Assembly (NCBI RefSeq): GCF_040954835.1
Contig: NC_090704.1
Coordinates: 35,406,979 to 35,470,978 of the forward strand
From: Lepisosteus oculatus
Taxonomy: Eukaryota; Chordata; Actinopteri; Semionotiformes; Lepisosteidae
Length of the DNA: 64,000 nt
Direction: 5' to 3'
Shown here: positions 50,201-56,330 of the stretch, in pieces
How the letters are laid out: each line of letters begins with the position of its first letter
How positions within the stretch are numbered: position 1 is the first letter of the stretch
Notes under the pieces: generated by a model
Told to the model about the DNA's origin: nothing
What the model saw: only the letters and a program-made list of their open reading frames with translations
The model's database searches: none
Position numbers and translations under genes: made by a program

Positions 50201-53200
50201 GCTTCACATTCTGTAGCAGATGACAGCAAAAACATTAAAACAGCGCATTTTATCACTTAATGCATCAGAATATGATTAGGAAAACCCATGTGCCACGTCC
50301 ATTTAAAAGCCTGTCTTCTTTATCTGGAAAAGGAACGATTTGTAAATATATTTGGTAGAATTTAACACTTTAGGCTGAGGAGGCCAAATAGGTTGAGGAC
50401 AGTGCACAATCAAAATATAATAGAGATTCACAAGCGATCAGGTAGGATGTGAAGTGAGTCCTGTAAATGGAGAAATGTGAAGAAGGCATTTGAGACGATG
50501 GACTGCTGGCTTCATTGTGTTCGACTCTGTCATCGGGGGGCGATCAGGGACACGGGGGTGTAAAATTAGCTCCCCTGACCCCCTGCAGTGCTCACCTTGA
50601 CAACCCTGTGTATTGAACGACATAAAAGGGATTTGGGATTTGGATGTCACTGCCTTCAGGACTACGCCTGGTAAGATGCCAGTTCTGGTTCTGCGGTAAT
50701 GGAATCTCTCCAGTGCCAGGGACCTTCATATAACACCCCTCTAGAACAGAAGTGTGCGTACTTTCAGCTTTCAAAGCAGCAGAGATAAACATACTGCTTC
50801 AGCTTTGTATAGTATAACTGTGCAAGGTTACTCAAAGTAAATGATCGCATTTGAAATTTGCAGTACTTCTTAAGAGAATAAAAGCTCAGTACGATGACAT
50901 CCTAGATATTAGAAATTCTATTAATTTATTTTACTATCGAAACAAGGTGCTAACTGCCATGTTCCTGGCTGTTCGCTGGCCTTATATGTTATACCAAGAA
51001 AAAAAGAAACCAAAAAGAATTAAGAGTGCCACAGTGGAGCAGTGGGTAGCATTGCTGCTTTGACCTGGGTTCAATTCCCAGGGTGTTACCTGTGTGGAGT
51101 TTGTATGTTCTCCCCATTTTTACATAGGTTTTCCTCTGAGTGCTCCAGTTTCCTCCCACAGTCCAAAGACATACAGGTAAGTTAATTGCCTTCTGGAAAA
51201 ATTGGCTTGGTGTGAGTGTGTGTTTTGCCGTCTGTGTCTGTGTGTTTATCCTGTGATGGACTAGCATCCAATCCAGGGTGTATCCCACCTTGTGCTCGTT
51301 GCTTTGCCAGAAACATCTTGGCCAACTATGGCATACTTGTAGCCTTTTTCAAGACTCACCAGTGCAGACCATACAGATCCTGCAATTCCTTCCTGTGTTT
51401 GTTAAAAAAGCTTTGCTTCGTATTGGTTCACTCATCATATTACCCACAATTCCTTTTCTTTGGTTCGGACTGTATGTCTGTTTTACAGTTCAGTATGTCT
51501 TTAATCGAGACCTGAAAAAAGCATCAGCTAAGTAAATTAACAATAAAGTGTACATTGAGCCACATTTTTTCAGTAATGCAAGTGAGAAGTGACATTATTA
51601 AGAAGCACACATTTCATGTGATAGGGTGACCCAGAAGAGGTTACTCTATTGGCAGTGAAACAAATACCTGTACCAGAGGTGGGAACAACAGGAAAGTTTA
51701 TTTAAAACTGAGAACAGGTGGCACTTCTTTACACAAAAGGTTGTGGGAGGCTGGAACAGGTTACCCCTTTTCACCCCCTGCACGGCAGTATAAAATGCTC
51801 GTGCAGTTTGCAGTCCAAGGAGGGGAGAGAACAGTCATGGGAGGTCAGACAGGTCAGACATACAGTTATCTGCTCACAGCTCATTCCCTGAAGGCTGTGC
51901 TGGGACTTGTTCTGTGTGATGAGAGGATAAGTAAACAGACACAGCACTGCCTTCAGAGCAGTGTGACTCTTTATGGGGCAGCTGCCTGCAGAGAGATGAT
52001 TCACTTGGTTACCAAGAGCTTAGATTCCTTACATTTTATGTCTCTGTGTTAAAAACTACAGTGGAGCCTTTTTTCCCCAATGCAGCTATCATCAACTAGT
52101 ATATAGATTAACAGAATTAAAAGAATGGGGGATTCCAAAGGTACTTTATCGTAAATTGAAAGATCTTAGAACCTCTTCACAGAGTCTGTGCCTGTAAATT
52201 TGTTTATAAACAGAGAAACACCTGTCTGAGGTGAAAGGTCTTAGCAATATCTAATACATCTTTTCCTGGATTTTGCTGACTTACCATTATTGACTAAAAC
52301 GTGCTTTTAAAATATTATTTGTGTCATTATTAGTAGTATTCCCAGAAATGATTAATTCTGATTGTTATTTTGAATTGTTTTTCTCTCTAATGAAATAAGG
52401 AAATTGAATGAGCATTTATGAAATAATTCACAGTCTACCCAGTTATCACAAACACAGTGCTGTTTTATTTTATTATTGGAGTGTGACTAAGATGTCAAGG
52501 ACCAAAGCACTTTAGGAATTTGGGATTTTCCTTTAATCATTGCAGTTGTTCAGTTATAAAAATTGATTTAATTTTGCAAACTGGAGCACTGGATCATTTA
52601 GCTCTTAAAATTTCCTTAACGTGCTGGAAAAGGCTGAGTGTCATCGTGGGGGTGTTTGTATTTTGGGGGCAATGCAGCCTGATATTTTATTTTTTCACCC
52701 AAGAAAATTAAATAAGAACGACACTAAGAAGATTACAAACATGCTTGGATGGTTTTGAGCTGAATTCTTTTAATATACTATGAGTGATCTTTTAAAACAT
52801 TTTAAAAGACAAAAGTGCAGAGGTTCAACTTGTTTTTTTAGAAGGAAAATAAGAAAAAGTTAATAGATGGCCAAGTTTAGACATCCAAGCTGCATATTTC
52901 AAGGGTAACATAGATAATAGCAGACTAACAACAGTATAATGCTATATATCATGAAGTGTTTGAAGGAATACTTAAATATAATGCTCTGGAATTTTGAATT
53001 TATTCACTTTCATTCAGTATTCATTTACTTATAAACCCACTATGCGGAAGTCAAACTGTATTCATGCAGACGTCTGTATTCTAGAGGCATCTGTCACTCT
53101 AATGTCACTCATAGCAGTTGATGAAATGACAGCTGTCATCATCCTCATTGAAAGTGACATCATCTTATCTGATGGATCTTTTCCTTTTAGAATATCTATC

Positions 53201-55514
53201 ATATCATCTTTAACAACATGGCTGTCCCATTGCTTGTTTCAGACACCCACAACCCTTTAGGTAAAGAAGTGCATTCTGTTCTCAAGTTTACACGCACTTC
53301 CACTAGTTTCCATTTGTGATTTCTGCTCATTCTGAAGACATTCGCTTCAGAATGTGCTCACTGACTGTCAGTGCCTTTGAGGACTTTGAATACTTGAATC
53401 AGTAATCTTCTCTCTTCAAGACTAAAAAGGCCCAGTTCCTTCAGCCTGTCAGTGTAGGACAGTGCCTTTAGCACCGAAACTCATCTGGTTGCTCCTCTCT
53501 GGATGGTTACCAGAGCAGCAATATATTTTCTACAACATGGTGATCAAAACTGTACATAATATTCTAAATGGGGCTTTATTAGTTCATTGAACATAACGTC
53601 CCCTAATTTCAGTTTCAATTCTACACTTTTAACTATACATCTTAACATTTTGTTTGCCTTTTTATTGCTTCCCCATATTGTCTAGGAGATGTAAATACAG
53701 TGCATGTGTACCCATAAACAACTAAGTCACTTTCATACAAAGCTCACCATTTCCCATTTTTTATTTATCATTTGTTTTCACTACCTGCGTGTAAATCCCT
53801 GCTTGTCCACGTTAAATGTCACCTGCCCAGTCCTGAATTTTGACTGAATATATTTGATTTTCTACTTCTACTGTGCTTCTTAATCCTCCCGTTTTGTTAT
53901 CATCTGGACACCTGGCTGTTTTATTAAATATAACAGTATGGGTTGTTTTAGGACACCTGCTACTCTTTCTGCAAAGAAGTACCTGTTATTATCAATGCTA
54001 ATGACACCTCCCCTCAAATTCCAGTTGTGACATGTGATCCTGTCCTGACTTTGATCTATCCTCCTCCTAAACACTCTATCCAATTCAGGGTCGCAGGTTT
54101 TCTGGAGCCCATTCTGGCAGGATACACCCTGGGTGGGACACCAGTCCATCACAGGCCACACACAGATACATAAAGCACACACTCACTCAGTCACTCCGGG
54201 GCCAATTTTTCCAGAAGCCTATTAACCTACTAGTACGTCTTTGGATTGTGGGAGGAAGTCAAAACACCTGGAGGAAGCCCACATGAACATGGGGTGAACA
54301 TACTAACTCTGTAGATAGCACCCCAAGAACTGTACCCAGGGAGTGCCTGTGAGGAAGCAACACTAACCACTGCACCAGCTGGTTGTCCTGTGTATTATGT
54401 AATAATTGAACAGCATATTGTGTAATAATTGTATGTTGTAAACCACCAATAGCCTTACTGATTGTCATATTGAAAGTAATTTTACCTCTGCTTTAAGGGT
54501 AACAACAGAAGCCAAAATACACATACAGTAATGTTGAAGGTAAAGTAGCAGTCTTACTTACGCATCTACTTATATTAACAGGATAGACACCAACAAGCTG
54601 GTTAAAGGCAAACACAGCAGAAGGAACGACAGGAAAGTCAGTGAAAATCAGAACTGTTTTTTACTTAGACACAGTGAGGATAATAGCTAGACAGACAGCC
54701 TAGGTGCCCTGAAACAGTTACTTCTTTTGTAAATTTAGAAAGTAACCCCTTGTACAAGTAACTTGTAATTGTAAAGAATTATGGTTTTGAAAAGTAATTT
54801 TTTCCAACACTGTATTTGACGCGTCTCTATACAATCCCAACAACTGGCACTGTAGATGCTGGCGACCTTGCAAAACAAAAAAATGATAGCATGAGAGAAA
54901 TGATACACAGTAAGATGATGTAGAATATACACCCGGATTTCTTGCGCAGTAGATTTCACGTATAACCGTAGTTTTTCTATACAGAAACGAAGCCGAACGT
55001 CCGTGCCGATTACTATTATAAACCGTGGTAACGAAGTTCAGGAACAGCAGTGCCACAGCTTCCGAGAGTGGTCGTATATTGATTGCTCACCTAGGTGGCA
55101 CCGCTAAGAGCGGGTCTCTCGACTTACCTTGGAGGTGCCGTCCGAGTTCGCTTCCACCCTCTTGGCGAGCTGCATCATCTGCCACATGTCGCTGACGGGC
55201 GTGCTGCCGGGGCCGGAGCGGGTGAGGAGGTCGGCGCCGGTGGGCAGCTGGCTCAGGACGGCCATCTGCCTTTCGATGTCCCGCAGCTTGTCCTCCATGT
55301 GATGGTAGGGGCTGGGTTTCTCTCGGACGTGCGGCGGCTGCCGGGACGGTGCCTGGGGCTCCTCGTCTCTCCACTCCGCTGTCACATCCTCAATCTTCAG
55401 GTGGCGCAGAATTGCATGCAGGAGGGCGTGCAGGGCGTTGAAATTGACGGCACCAACTTCTGGGCTACCAATGGCCAAGTTGGCCAAGTCAAAAAGACTT
55501 ACCACCGCAGCCAT
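23112..55514 (-). CDS. QRICH2: QRICH2, complete gene (glutamine-rich protein 2 orthologue, sperm-flagellum protein), 21 coding exons
   Basis: I joined 21 exons on the - strand with consistent GT-AG sites and splice phases into one frame of about 1,133 residues. N-terminus (1-129): MAAVVSLFDLANLAIG and a conserved helical start, then predicted coiled-coil exons (130-227), a Pro/Ser/Ala-rich segment ending in a coiled coil (228-435), and more coiled coil (436-650). The DUF4795-type core (about 651-870) has ILQLQAECEKL, then QFDTTTEQLNNMFQEL with GQEQDW, then EDRWKAIRKQL, then FHCISCDRPV. The C-terminal part carries CGGSHTLTFP and LGLDGHIYKGRL. Human QRICH2 is longer (about 1,660 residues) because of a large Gln-rich repeat region that is absent here. 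In mammals the protein is needed for sperm flagellum assembly. Start ATG at 55,514 has G at -3 and +4. The gene converges on UBALD2, and MFSD11 lies upstream in the same orientation. Exons are listed separately below. The least certain parts are the 3' end of exon 8 and the start of exon 2. Confidence 0.93.
23655..23738 (-). mobile_element. SINE tail fragment, - orientation, in QRICH2 intron 20
   Basis: It reads 'catccctccattttctggat', then 'tgtatccaatacaggct' and 'gagcctgtctcagcaagtaa'. Only the 3' end of the SINE remains. Confidence 0.8.
23851..24380. repeat. Minisatellite, 13 units of 34 bp flanked by 30-bp variant units
   Basis: Units start with CATCTACTCC or CATCTGCTCC exactly every 34 bases from 23,911 to 24,319 (13 starts). 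The outer units at 23,851, 23,881 and 24,349 are 30 bases apart from their neighbours and lack a CCCA. Most central units are nearly identical; two alternating types differ at 'tggtgcac' versus 'tgctgtac'. The array lies in QRICH2 intron 20. Because 34 is not divisible by three, all three + strand frames stay open, which explains the 255-codon frame seen here. Confidence 0.97.
24541..24660 (-). CDS. QRICH2: QRICH2 exon 20
   Basis: 120 nt, residues 1039-1078 plus one base, basic and Ser/Pro-rich (Gly-Ala-Pro-Ser-Arg-Pro-Gln-Ser-Ala-Lys). Acceptor TTTTTGCAG, donor CAG|GTACTC. Phase fits exons 19 and 21. Confidence 0.9.
26103..26214 (-). CDS. QRICH2: QRICH2 exon 19
   Basis: 112 nt, residues 1002-1038 plus one base. 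It contains Glu-Glu-Val-Asp-Ile-Leu-Gly-Leu-Asp-Gly-His-Ile-Tyr-Lys-Gly-Arg-Leu. The acceptor CGGTCTCAG is chosen over a nearby CCAG because it gives the conserved frame. Donor ACA|GTGAGT. Confidence 0.92.
26712..26892 (-). mobile_element. SINE 3' part, - orientation, in QRICH2 intron 18
   Basis: It reads 'tcatccaattcagggttgtg', 'cagcaagcaatgggtgcaag', 'gccagtccatcgcagggcac' and 'cccagaagccaattaacc'. The head is missing because another element begins at 26,892. Confidence 0.88.
26892..27050. mobile_element. Tc1/mariner-type terminal fragment (MITE-like), nested in a SINE
   Basis: The sequence after the TA at 26,892 reads 'cagcgatgtgaaaaagaaag', then 'tacaccctc' and 'ggttttacatattaagacat'. 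This is the terminal pattern of a non-autonomous Tc1/mariner repeat I know from fish and frog genomes, and the break in the SINE falls at a TA dinucleotide, as expected for this superfamily. The other terminus was not found before exon 18 at 27,107. Confidence 0.6.
27107..27275 (-). CDS. QRICH2: QRICH2 exon 18
   Basis: 169 nt, residues 945-1001. It contains Ser-Arg-Ser-Cys-Gly-Gly-Ser-His-Thr-Leu-Thr-Phe-Pro and RLQHIAHFIQAEEE. The acceptor is GTCCCAAAG, an AAAG rather than a CAG, and the donor is CAG|GTAGGC. Confidence 0.92.
27354..27683 (-). mobile_element. tRNA-headed SINE, best-preserved full-length copy, - orientation
   Basis: Read on +: 'gtccatccatccattttcta', 'accactttatcccatacagg', 'cagcaagcaacgggtgcaag', 'gggacgccagtctatcgcag', 'gaagccaattaacctacctg', 'ttggactgtgggaggaaagc' and 'agagagaacatacaaactgc', ending 'ctaaccactgtgccaccatg'. 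It lies in intron 17 of QRICH2, antisense to the - strand SINE direction of nothing else nearby. Confidence 0.93.
28467..28694 (-). CDS. QRICH2: QRICH2 exon 17
   Basis: 228 nt, residues 869-944 plus two bases, Arg/Ser/Gln-rich and probably disordered. Acceptor TTGTTTAG, donor GCA|GTGAGT. Phase matches both neighbours, but little in it is family-diagnostic. Confidence 0.88.
30159..30260 (-). CDS. QRICH2: QRICH2 exon 16
   Basis: 102 nt, residues 835-868 plus two bases. It encodes Pro-rich sequence (PSVPSLPLHKSSRPYTVYEL) ending Val-Arg-Gln-His-Cys-Arg. Acceptor GTTCACAG, donor GAG|GTGAGA. Confidence 0.93.
30418..30456. repeat. (TTA)n microsatellite in QRICH2 intron 15
   Basis: A run of TTA/ATT triplets, slightly interrupted at its left end, of about 39 nt. 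Confidence 0.9.
31284..31349 (-). CDS. QRICH2: QRICH2 exon 15 (Cys pair)
   Basis: 66 nt, residues 813-834 plus two bases. It encodes FHCISCDRPVDMLTPG with a Cys-x-x-Cys pair. Acceptor CTCTCACAG, donor ACC|GTAAGT. Confidence 0.95.
31539..31663 (-). CDS. QRICH2: QRICH2 exon 14
   Basis: 125 nt, residues 772-812 plus two bases of the next Lys codon. It includes LEDRWKAIRKQL. Acceptor GTGCCTGCAG, donor GGAA|GTAAGG. Confidence 0.95.
32116..32280 (-). CDS. QRICH2: QRICH2 exon 13
   Basis: 165 nt, 55 residues (717-771): Ala-Asp-Lys-Arg-Ala-Leu, then SRLQFDTTTEQLNNMFQELL and GQEQDWQRV. It is the strongest family match in the window. Acceptor CTCCCACAG, donor AAG|GTAGAG. Confidence 0.96.
32508..32582 (-). 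CDS. QRICH2: QRICH2 exon 12
   Basis: 75 nt, 25 residues (692-716): His-Leu-Tyr-Lys-Ser, then Glu-Lys-Lys-Ala-Asp-Lys-Asp and Glu-Met-Asp-Ile-Asp-Val. Acceptor GCATTTTCAG, donor GTT|GTGAGT. Confidence 0.93.
32799..33580 (-). pseudogene. Decayed Tc1-type transposon in QRICH2 intron 11
   Basis: A Tc1-like terminus, 'cagtgccctccaaatatatc', starts near 32,800. On the - strand, 33,115-33,354 encodes Gly-Thr-Met-Asn-Phe-Asn, then WTFQLDNHPKHISQI. This is the counterpart of the Gln-Asp-Asn-x-Pro-Lys-His-Thr-Ser block around the second catalytic Asp of Tc1 transposases. The frame is broken, and I could not find a matching right terminus. Confidence 0.7.
34696..34818 (-). CDS. QRICH2: QRICH2 exon 11 (DUF4795 start)
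   Basis: 123 nt, 41 residues (651-691). It contains ILQLQAECEKL followed by a His-Leu-Leu-Gln-Glu-His-Gly-Gln-Lys-Gln block. These are landmark sequences of the QRICH2/DUF4795 core. Acceptor GTTTTCAG, donor GCT|GTGAGT. Confidence 0.95.
35097..35178 (-). repeat. Palindromic repeat, copy B (single arm)
   Basis: It reads 'aacaagtaataggtttattc', 'catgctgaaaagagaagaga' and 'acacaacgttttggctgtga', then 'agccttcttcac'. It matches one arm of copy C at 37.9 kb and stops at the point where the opposite arm would begin. It lies in QRICH2 intron 10. Confidence 0.85.
35731..36030 (-). CDS. QRICH2: QRICH2 exon 10
   Basis: 300 nt, 100 residues (551-650). It has a coiled-coil start (LDKLRVTLESTISSSSTLLQ), a Gly/Arg/Ser-rich linker, and a second helix with VSQLFQRYEELQGLVSSHL. 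Acceptor TTCACACAG, donor CAG|GTAAAC. Confidence 0.92.
36462..36485 (-). CDS. QRICH2: QRICH2 exon 9 (24-nt microexon)
   Basis: Only 24 nt: Arg-Met-Glu-Ala-Asp-Ile-Leu-Glu, between codons at both ends. Acceptor CCTGTCGTCTAG, donor GAA|GTGAGT. The eight residues read into the coiled coil of exon 10 (Leu-Asp-Lys-Leu-Arg). Confidence 0.75.
37052..37166 (-). CDS. QRICH2: QRICH2 exon 8 (3' end uncertain)
   Basis: 115 nt as drawn, residues 504-542, a highly charged coiled coil (Asp-Leu-Glu-Arg-Glu-Val-Glu-Glu-Leu-Lys). The acceptor CACAAAG|G completes a split Arg codon. Two donors keep the frame into exon 9: CAG|GTCCAA at 37,052 (drawn) and CAT|GTCATG at 37,028, which would add eight residues. Neither is a strong consensus, and a stop follows in frame just after the second. 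Confidence 0.65.
37492..37610 (-). CDS. QRICH2: QRICH2 exon 7
   Basis: 119 nt, residues 465-503 plus two bases. It begins Gln-Arg-Glu-Phe-Gln-Lys-Leu-Phe. The acceptor TTGCAG|CAG|AGG is a NAGNAG that could drop the first Gln. Donor CTCAG|GTAACT. Confidence 0.85.
37902..38073. repeat. Palindromic repeat, copy C: 84-bp inverted arms with a 4-nt loop
   Basis: The left arm (37,902-37,985) and right arm (37,990-38,073) are reverse complements with only about two mismatches, around the loop GTGA. Each arm reads outward as CCTGAAGAAGG, CTCCACGGCC, GAAAC, a C/T-rich tract, 'cagcatggaataaacctatt' and 'acttgttcc'. The repeat unit continues to the right to about 38,108 ('tttgcagcctacgcatgctg'). It is flanked on both sides by short TA runs and 'taaagg', suggesting insertion into a TA repeat. 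It lies in QRICH2 intron 6. Confidence 0.95.
39150..39310 (+). repeat. Dispersed ~160-nt repeat, copy 1
   Basis: It reads 'aaggagcaggcacaaacatg', 'gcaacctggttttctgcacc', 'ttatgtgttatgggaagatt' and 'gctcgttttaacgctgtagg'. The same order with about 85% similarity recurs at 41,127-41,283. The family was not recognised. It lies in intron 6. Confidence 0.8.
39404..39489 (-). CDS. QRICH2: QRICH2 exon 6
   Basis: 86 nt, residues 436-464. It completes a split Ala codon (G|CC) and then encodes a coiled coil reading Leu-Pro-Asp-Asn-Leu-Leu-Glu-Gln-Leu. Acceptor CTCTTCACAG, donor AAG|GTAACA. Confidence 0.9.
39801..39975 (-). mobile_element. SINE fragment, - orientation, first of two adjacent copies
   Basis: It starts 'catccattttctaaatcgct', followed by 'ggcaagcaacggacacaagg', 'acatcacagggcacacacac' and 'ttttcccagaagctaattaa', then stops before the head. 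Confidence 0.88.
39987..40242 (-). mobile_element. SINE fragment, - orientation, second of two adjacent copies
   Basis: It restarts at 'agcaagcaacgggcaaaagg', a block already present in the first copy, and runs through 'gggatgccagtccactgcag' and 'agagaacatccaaactccac' to the head end 'ccaaccaccgtgccaccc'. It ends only about 75 nt before exon 5. Confidence 0.9.
40319..40943 (-). CDS. QRICH2: QRICH2 exon 5 (Pro/Ser/Ala-rich plus coiled coil)
   Basis: 625 nt, residues 228-435 plus one base of the next codon. The first about 145 residues are Pro/Ser/Ala/Gln-rich with many Ser-Pro pairs. The last about 60 are a leucine-heptad coiled coil (Glu-Ala-Leu-Arg-His-Val-Gly-Gln-Leu-Lys, later Gln-Leu-Gln-Gln-Leu-Arg-Glu-His). 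The acceptor is a NAGNAG (CCAG|CAG|CTC), so isoforms with or without the first Gln are possible. It is the most GC-rich exon, and it occupies the place of the Gln-rich repeats of mammalian QRICH2. Confidence 0.88.
41127..41283 (+). repeat. Dispersed ~160-nt repeat, copy 2
   Basis: It reads 'acaaggagcaggcacaaaca', 'gcaacctggctgtctgcacc', 'attatgtgttatgggaaaac' and 'gctcgttttaacgcggaagg'. It is in the same orientation as copy 1 and ends about 105 nt from exon 4. Confidence 0.8.
41390..41497 (-). CDS. QRICH2: QRICH2 exon 4
   Basis: 108 nt, 36 residues (192-227). It encodes MSLYPEDLDKFITWEILQAT and a charged end. Acceptor TTTCTCCAG, donor GAG|GTACCG, between codons at both ends. Confidence 0.9.
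41731..42053 (-). mobile_element. tRNA-headed SINE, full length, - orientation
   Basis: From 'cacccattcaaccgttgtct' through 'gggcaagcagtggttgcaat', 'gatgccagtccatcacagag' and 'gaactgaacccagggcccca' to 'aaccactgcgccaccatgcc'. On the - strand the end reads TGGCGCAGTGG, an A-box-like motif. It lies in QRICH2 intron 3. Confidence 0.92.
42246..42326 (-). CDS. QRICH2: QRICH2 exon 3
   Basis: 81 nt, 27 residues (165-191), coiled coil starting Leu-Asn-Met-Lys-Glu-Leu-Leu. Acceptor TTTTTTTGCAG, donor CTA|GTAGGT, between codons at both ends. Confidence 0.85.
43014..43118 (-). CDS. QRICH2: QRICH2 exon 2
   Basis: 105 nt, residues 130-164, coiled-coil (Ala-Met-Thr-Leu-Ile-Gln-Asp-Val-Leu-Lys-Glu-Ile-Asn-Glu-Leu). 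Donor is GAG|GTACAG. I chose the acceptor CGCCAG|GCG because it keeps the frame with exon 1. An upstream TTTAG would add 17 nt and break it. Confidence 0.82.
43519..44195. repeat. Two direct copies of a ~165-nt sequence in QRICH2 intron 1
   Basis: The segment 43,519-43,682 recurs at 44,026-44,195. Both share 'tacacggcacaaaac', 'ttagcagcaggttg' or 'tcagcagcaggttg', 'atactggaaaattaaaacag' and 'actgctactttaaat'. They are about 507 nt apart and roughly 85-90% alike by eye. The intervening DNA does not obviously repeat. Confidence 0.85.
47090..47285 (+). mobile_element. LINE 3'-end remnant
   Basis: Frames on the + strand read Arg-Asn-Phe-Phe-Thr-Gln-Lys-Asp-Val-Gly-Val-Trp-Tyr-Lys-Leu-Pro, then His-Ile-Val-Glu and a Thr-Phe-Lys-Lys-Gln block. 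This is the C-terminal end of a CR1/L2/Rex-like LINE protein. The 3' part 'tactagcaaccaaacgagct' matches a known fish repeat end. Confidence 0.65.
48722..48840 (-). mobile_element. LINE/SINE 3' tail with (GATA)-type end
   Basis: It contains 'agatagatagatactttatt' followed by 'gatcccgtgagggaaattgc'. On the - strand this reads as a body, 'ggatcaataaagtatc' and a (TATC)n end, a well-known 3' terminus of a fish retroposon. I am not sure which LINE family owns it. Confidence 0.6.
51024..51307 (+). mobile_element. tRNA-headed SINE, + orientation, with both pol III boxes visible
   Basis: The A-box-like TGGAGCAGTGG is at 51,035-51,045 and the B-box-like GGTTCAATTCC at 51,068-51,078. Downstream are 'gtgtggagtttgtatgttct', 'tttcctcccacagtccaaag' and 'taagttaattgccttctgga', up to 'ttgtgctcgttgctttgcca'. 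This copy best shows that the family head is tRNA-derived. It lies in QRICH2 intron 1. Confidence 0.93.
51690..51770 (+). mobile_element. LINE 3'-end remnant
   Basis: It contains 'ggtggcacttctttacacaa' and 'aaggttgtgggaggctggaa', the C-terminal block of the LINE family described at 47.1 kb. Confidence 0.55.
53250..53900 (-). pseudogene. LINE reverse-transcriptase C-terminal remnant (CR1/L2/Rex-like), antisense
   Basis: Conceptual translation of the - strand, across frame breaks, gives the family landmarks in order. These are a Pro-(His/Phe)-Leu-Glu-Tyr-like block, a Phe-Trp-Ser-Pro-like block, an Ile-Ala-Ala-Leu-x-x-Ile-Gln-Arg-x-Ala-Thr-Arg block, and then LSYTDRLKELGLFSLEERRL. It is followed by a Phe-Lys-Val-Leu-Lys-Gly block and the 'tgcacttctttacct' end. 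It is the longest LINE piece in the window and is inactive. It lies in the same direction as QRICH2. Confidence 0.78.
54063..54390 (-). mobile_element. tRNA-headed SINE, - orientation
   Basis: It reads 'caattcagggtcgcaggttt', 'gatacaccctgggtgggaca', 'ccagtccatcacaggccaca', 'ttggattgtgggaggaagtc' and 'actaaccactgcaccagc'. It lies about 740 nt from QRICH2 exon 1. Confidence 0.9.
55128..55514 (-). CDS. QRICH2: QRICH2 exon 1 (coding start)
   Basis: 387 nt, residues 1-129, ends between codons at AAG|GTAAGT. It encodes the conserved N-terminus, with Val-Asn-Phe-Asn-Ala-Leu-His-Ala-Leu-Leu and Asp-Met-Trp-Gln-Met-Met. The start at 55,514 has a favourable context and no upstream in-frame Met competes with it. 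Confidence 0.93.
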
Positions 55515-56330
55515 GACCGGTCTTTCTTCTGTGATTATATATATATTAGTAAAAATGGAAAAAAAAGAGTAGTAGAATTTTAGTAGCTCAGACCCATTCT
55601 TTTCAGGTAGTTTTGGCTTTAGTTCTACATGGCTGCAAAAAAATAGCTGCTAAATTAGTTGATTAAAAATAAAGGATATTTTCCTTATTTTCTCTGTATT
55701 TAATTAAATTAACTATGCCGTATCAAATAATCTTAGTTATTAAAAACGCGCTGCCGATGAAAGAGATTGTATTTATATATTCCAAATAGATTTTTATATA
55801 ATTTAAATTACAGGTGACATTTGAAAAGCCAATAACTGTAGCTATGCGACCTGTAGAGTTACTAATCACGCCTGTGACGGCTCCAGCTTTGCTTTAATTA
55901 TGGCCAAGTTTTTTCAACCTACCCAGTCGATGACCACGCCTACGCTTACCGTGGATTGGTCGTAACAATAGATGTAAATTCTTTACATCTATTCTGTTGG
56001 ATATACAACCTGTCAATCAACTCTAAAGCCCATCCATGATTGTTGAGTCATAGCGTTTGAAGTAACTAAGCAACAGCCGCTGTTACCCCACGTCCATGTG
56101 GGTTCGGGGTTAGTTCCCAGAGCACGGGGCAGGAAGAATTCTCTTATTCATAATTCTGCATATAGCACTTTGAATCTCATTATGATATATCTTTGTCGTG
56201 ATGAACGTTTCAACACTATAGTAAAAAATTAACATAAACTTCTTCATAAGTGAGCGGTTTCCGTATTTATAATTATAGCAAACTCTCAATTGTATTGTAC
56301 AGAGCACACAGACATCGGGCAGTTCAGTGT
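55515..56330 (-). promoter_or_regulatory. QRICH2: QRICH2 5' region with a perfect short hairpin and an X-box-like site
   Basis: The transcription start cannot be placed. On the - strand a CCAAT-box-like GACCAAT is at about 55,956-55,962. A perfect 12-bp inverted repeat with a 3-nt loop is at 55,967-55,993. GTAACTAAGCAAC at 56,062-56,074 resembles an RFX X-box with a one-base spacer; RFX factors drive ciliary and flagellar genes, which would suit QRICH2. The region is not GC-rich. All of this is inference from short motifs. Confidence 0.35.

Larger units (their letters stand above)
43119..55127 (-). other. QRICH2: QRICH2 intron 1 (about 12 kb)
   Basis: The longest intron. It holds a 165-nt direct duplication (43,519 and 44,026), telomere-like hexamer runs near 43,768 and 45,047, LINE fragments, a + strand SINE at 51 kb, a long antisense LINE reverse-transcriptase remnant at 53.3-53.9 kb and a SINE at 54.1 kb. 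Exon 1 ends and exon 2 begins between codons, so no extra exon is needed, but a phase-neutral one cannot be excluded. Confidence 0.75.

Noticed and set aside
55095..55583. 162-codon + strand open frame opposite QRICH2 exon 1
   Set aside because: It is the antisense shadow of the exon. The - strand frame has the start codon, the family N-terminus and a consensus donor.
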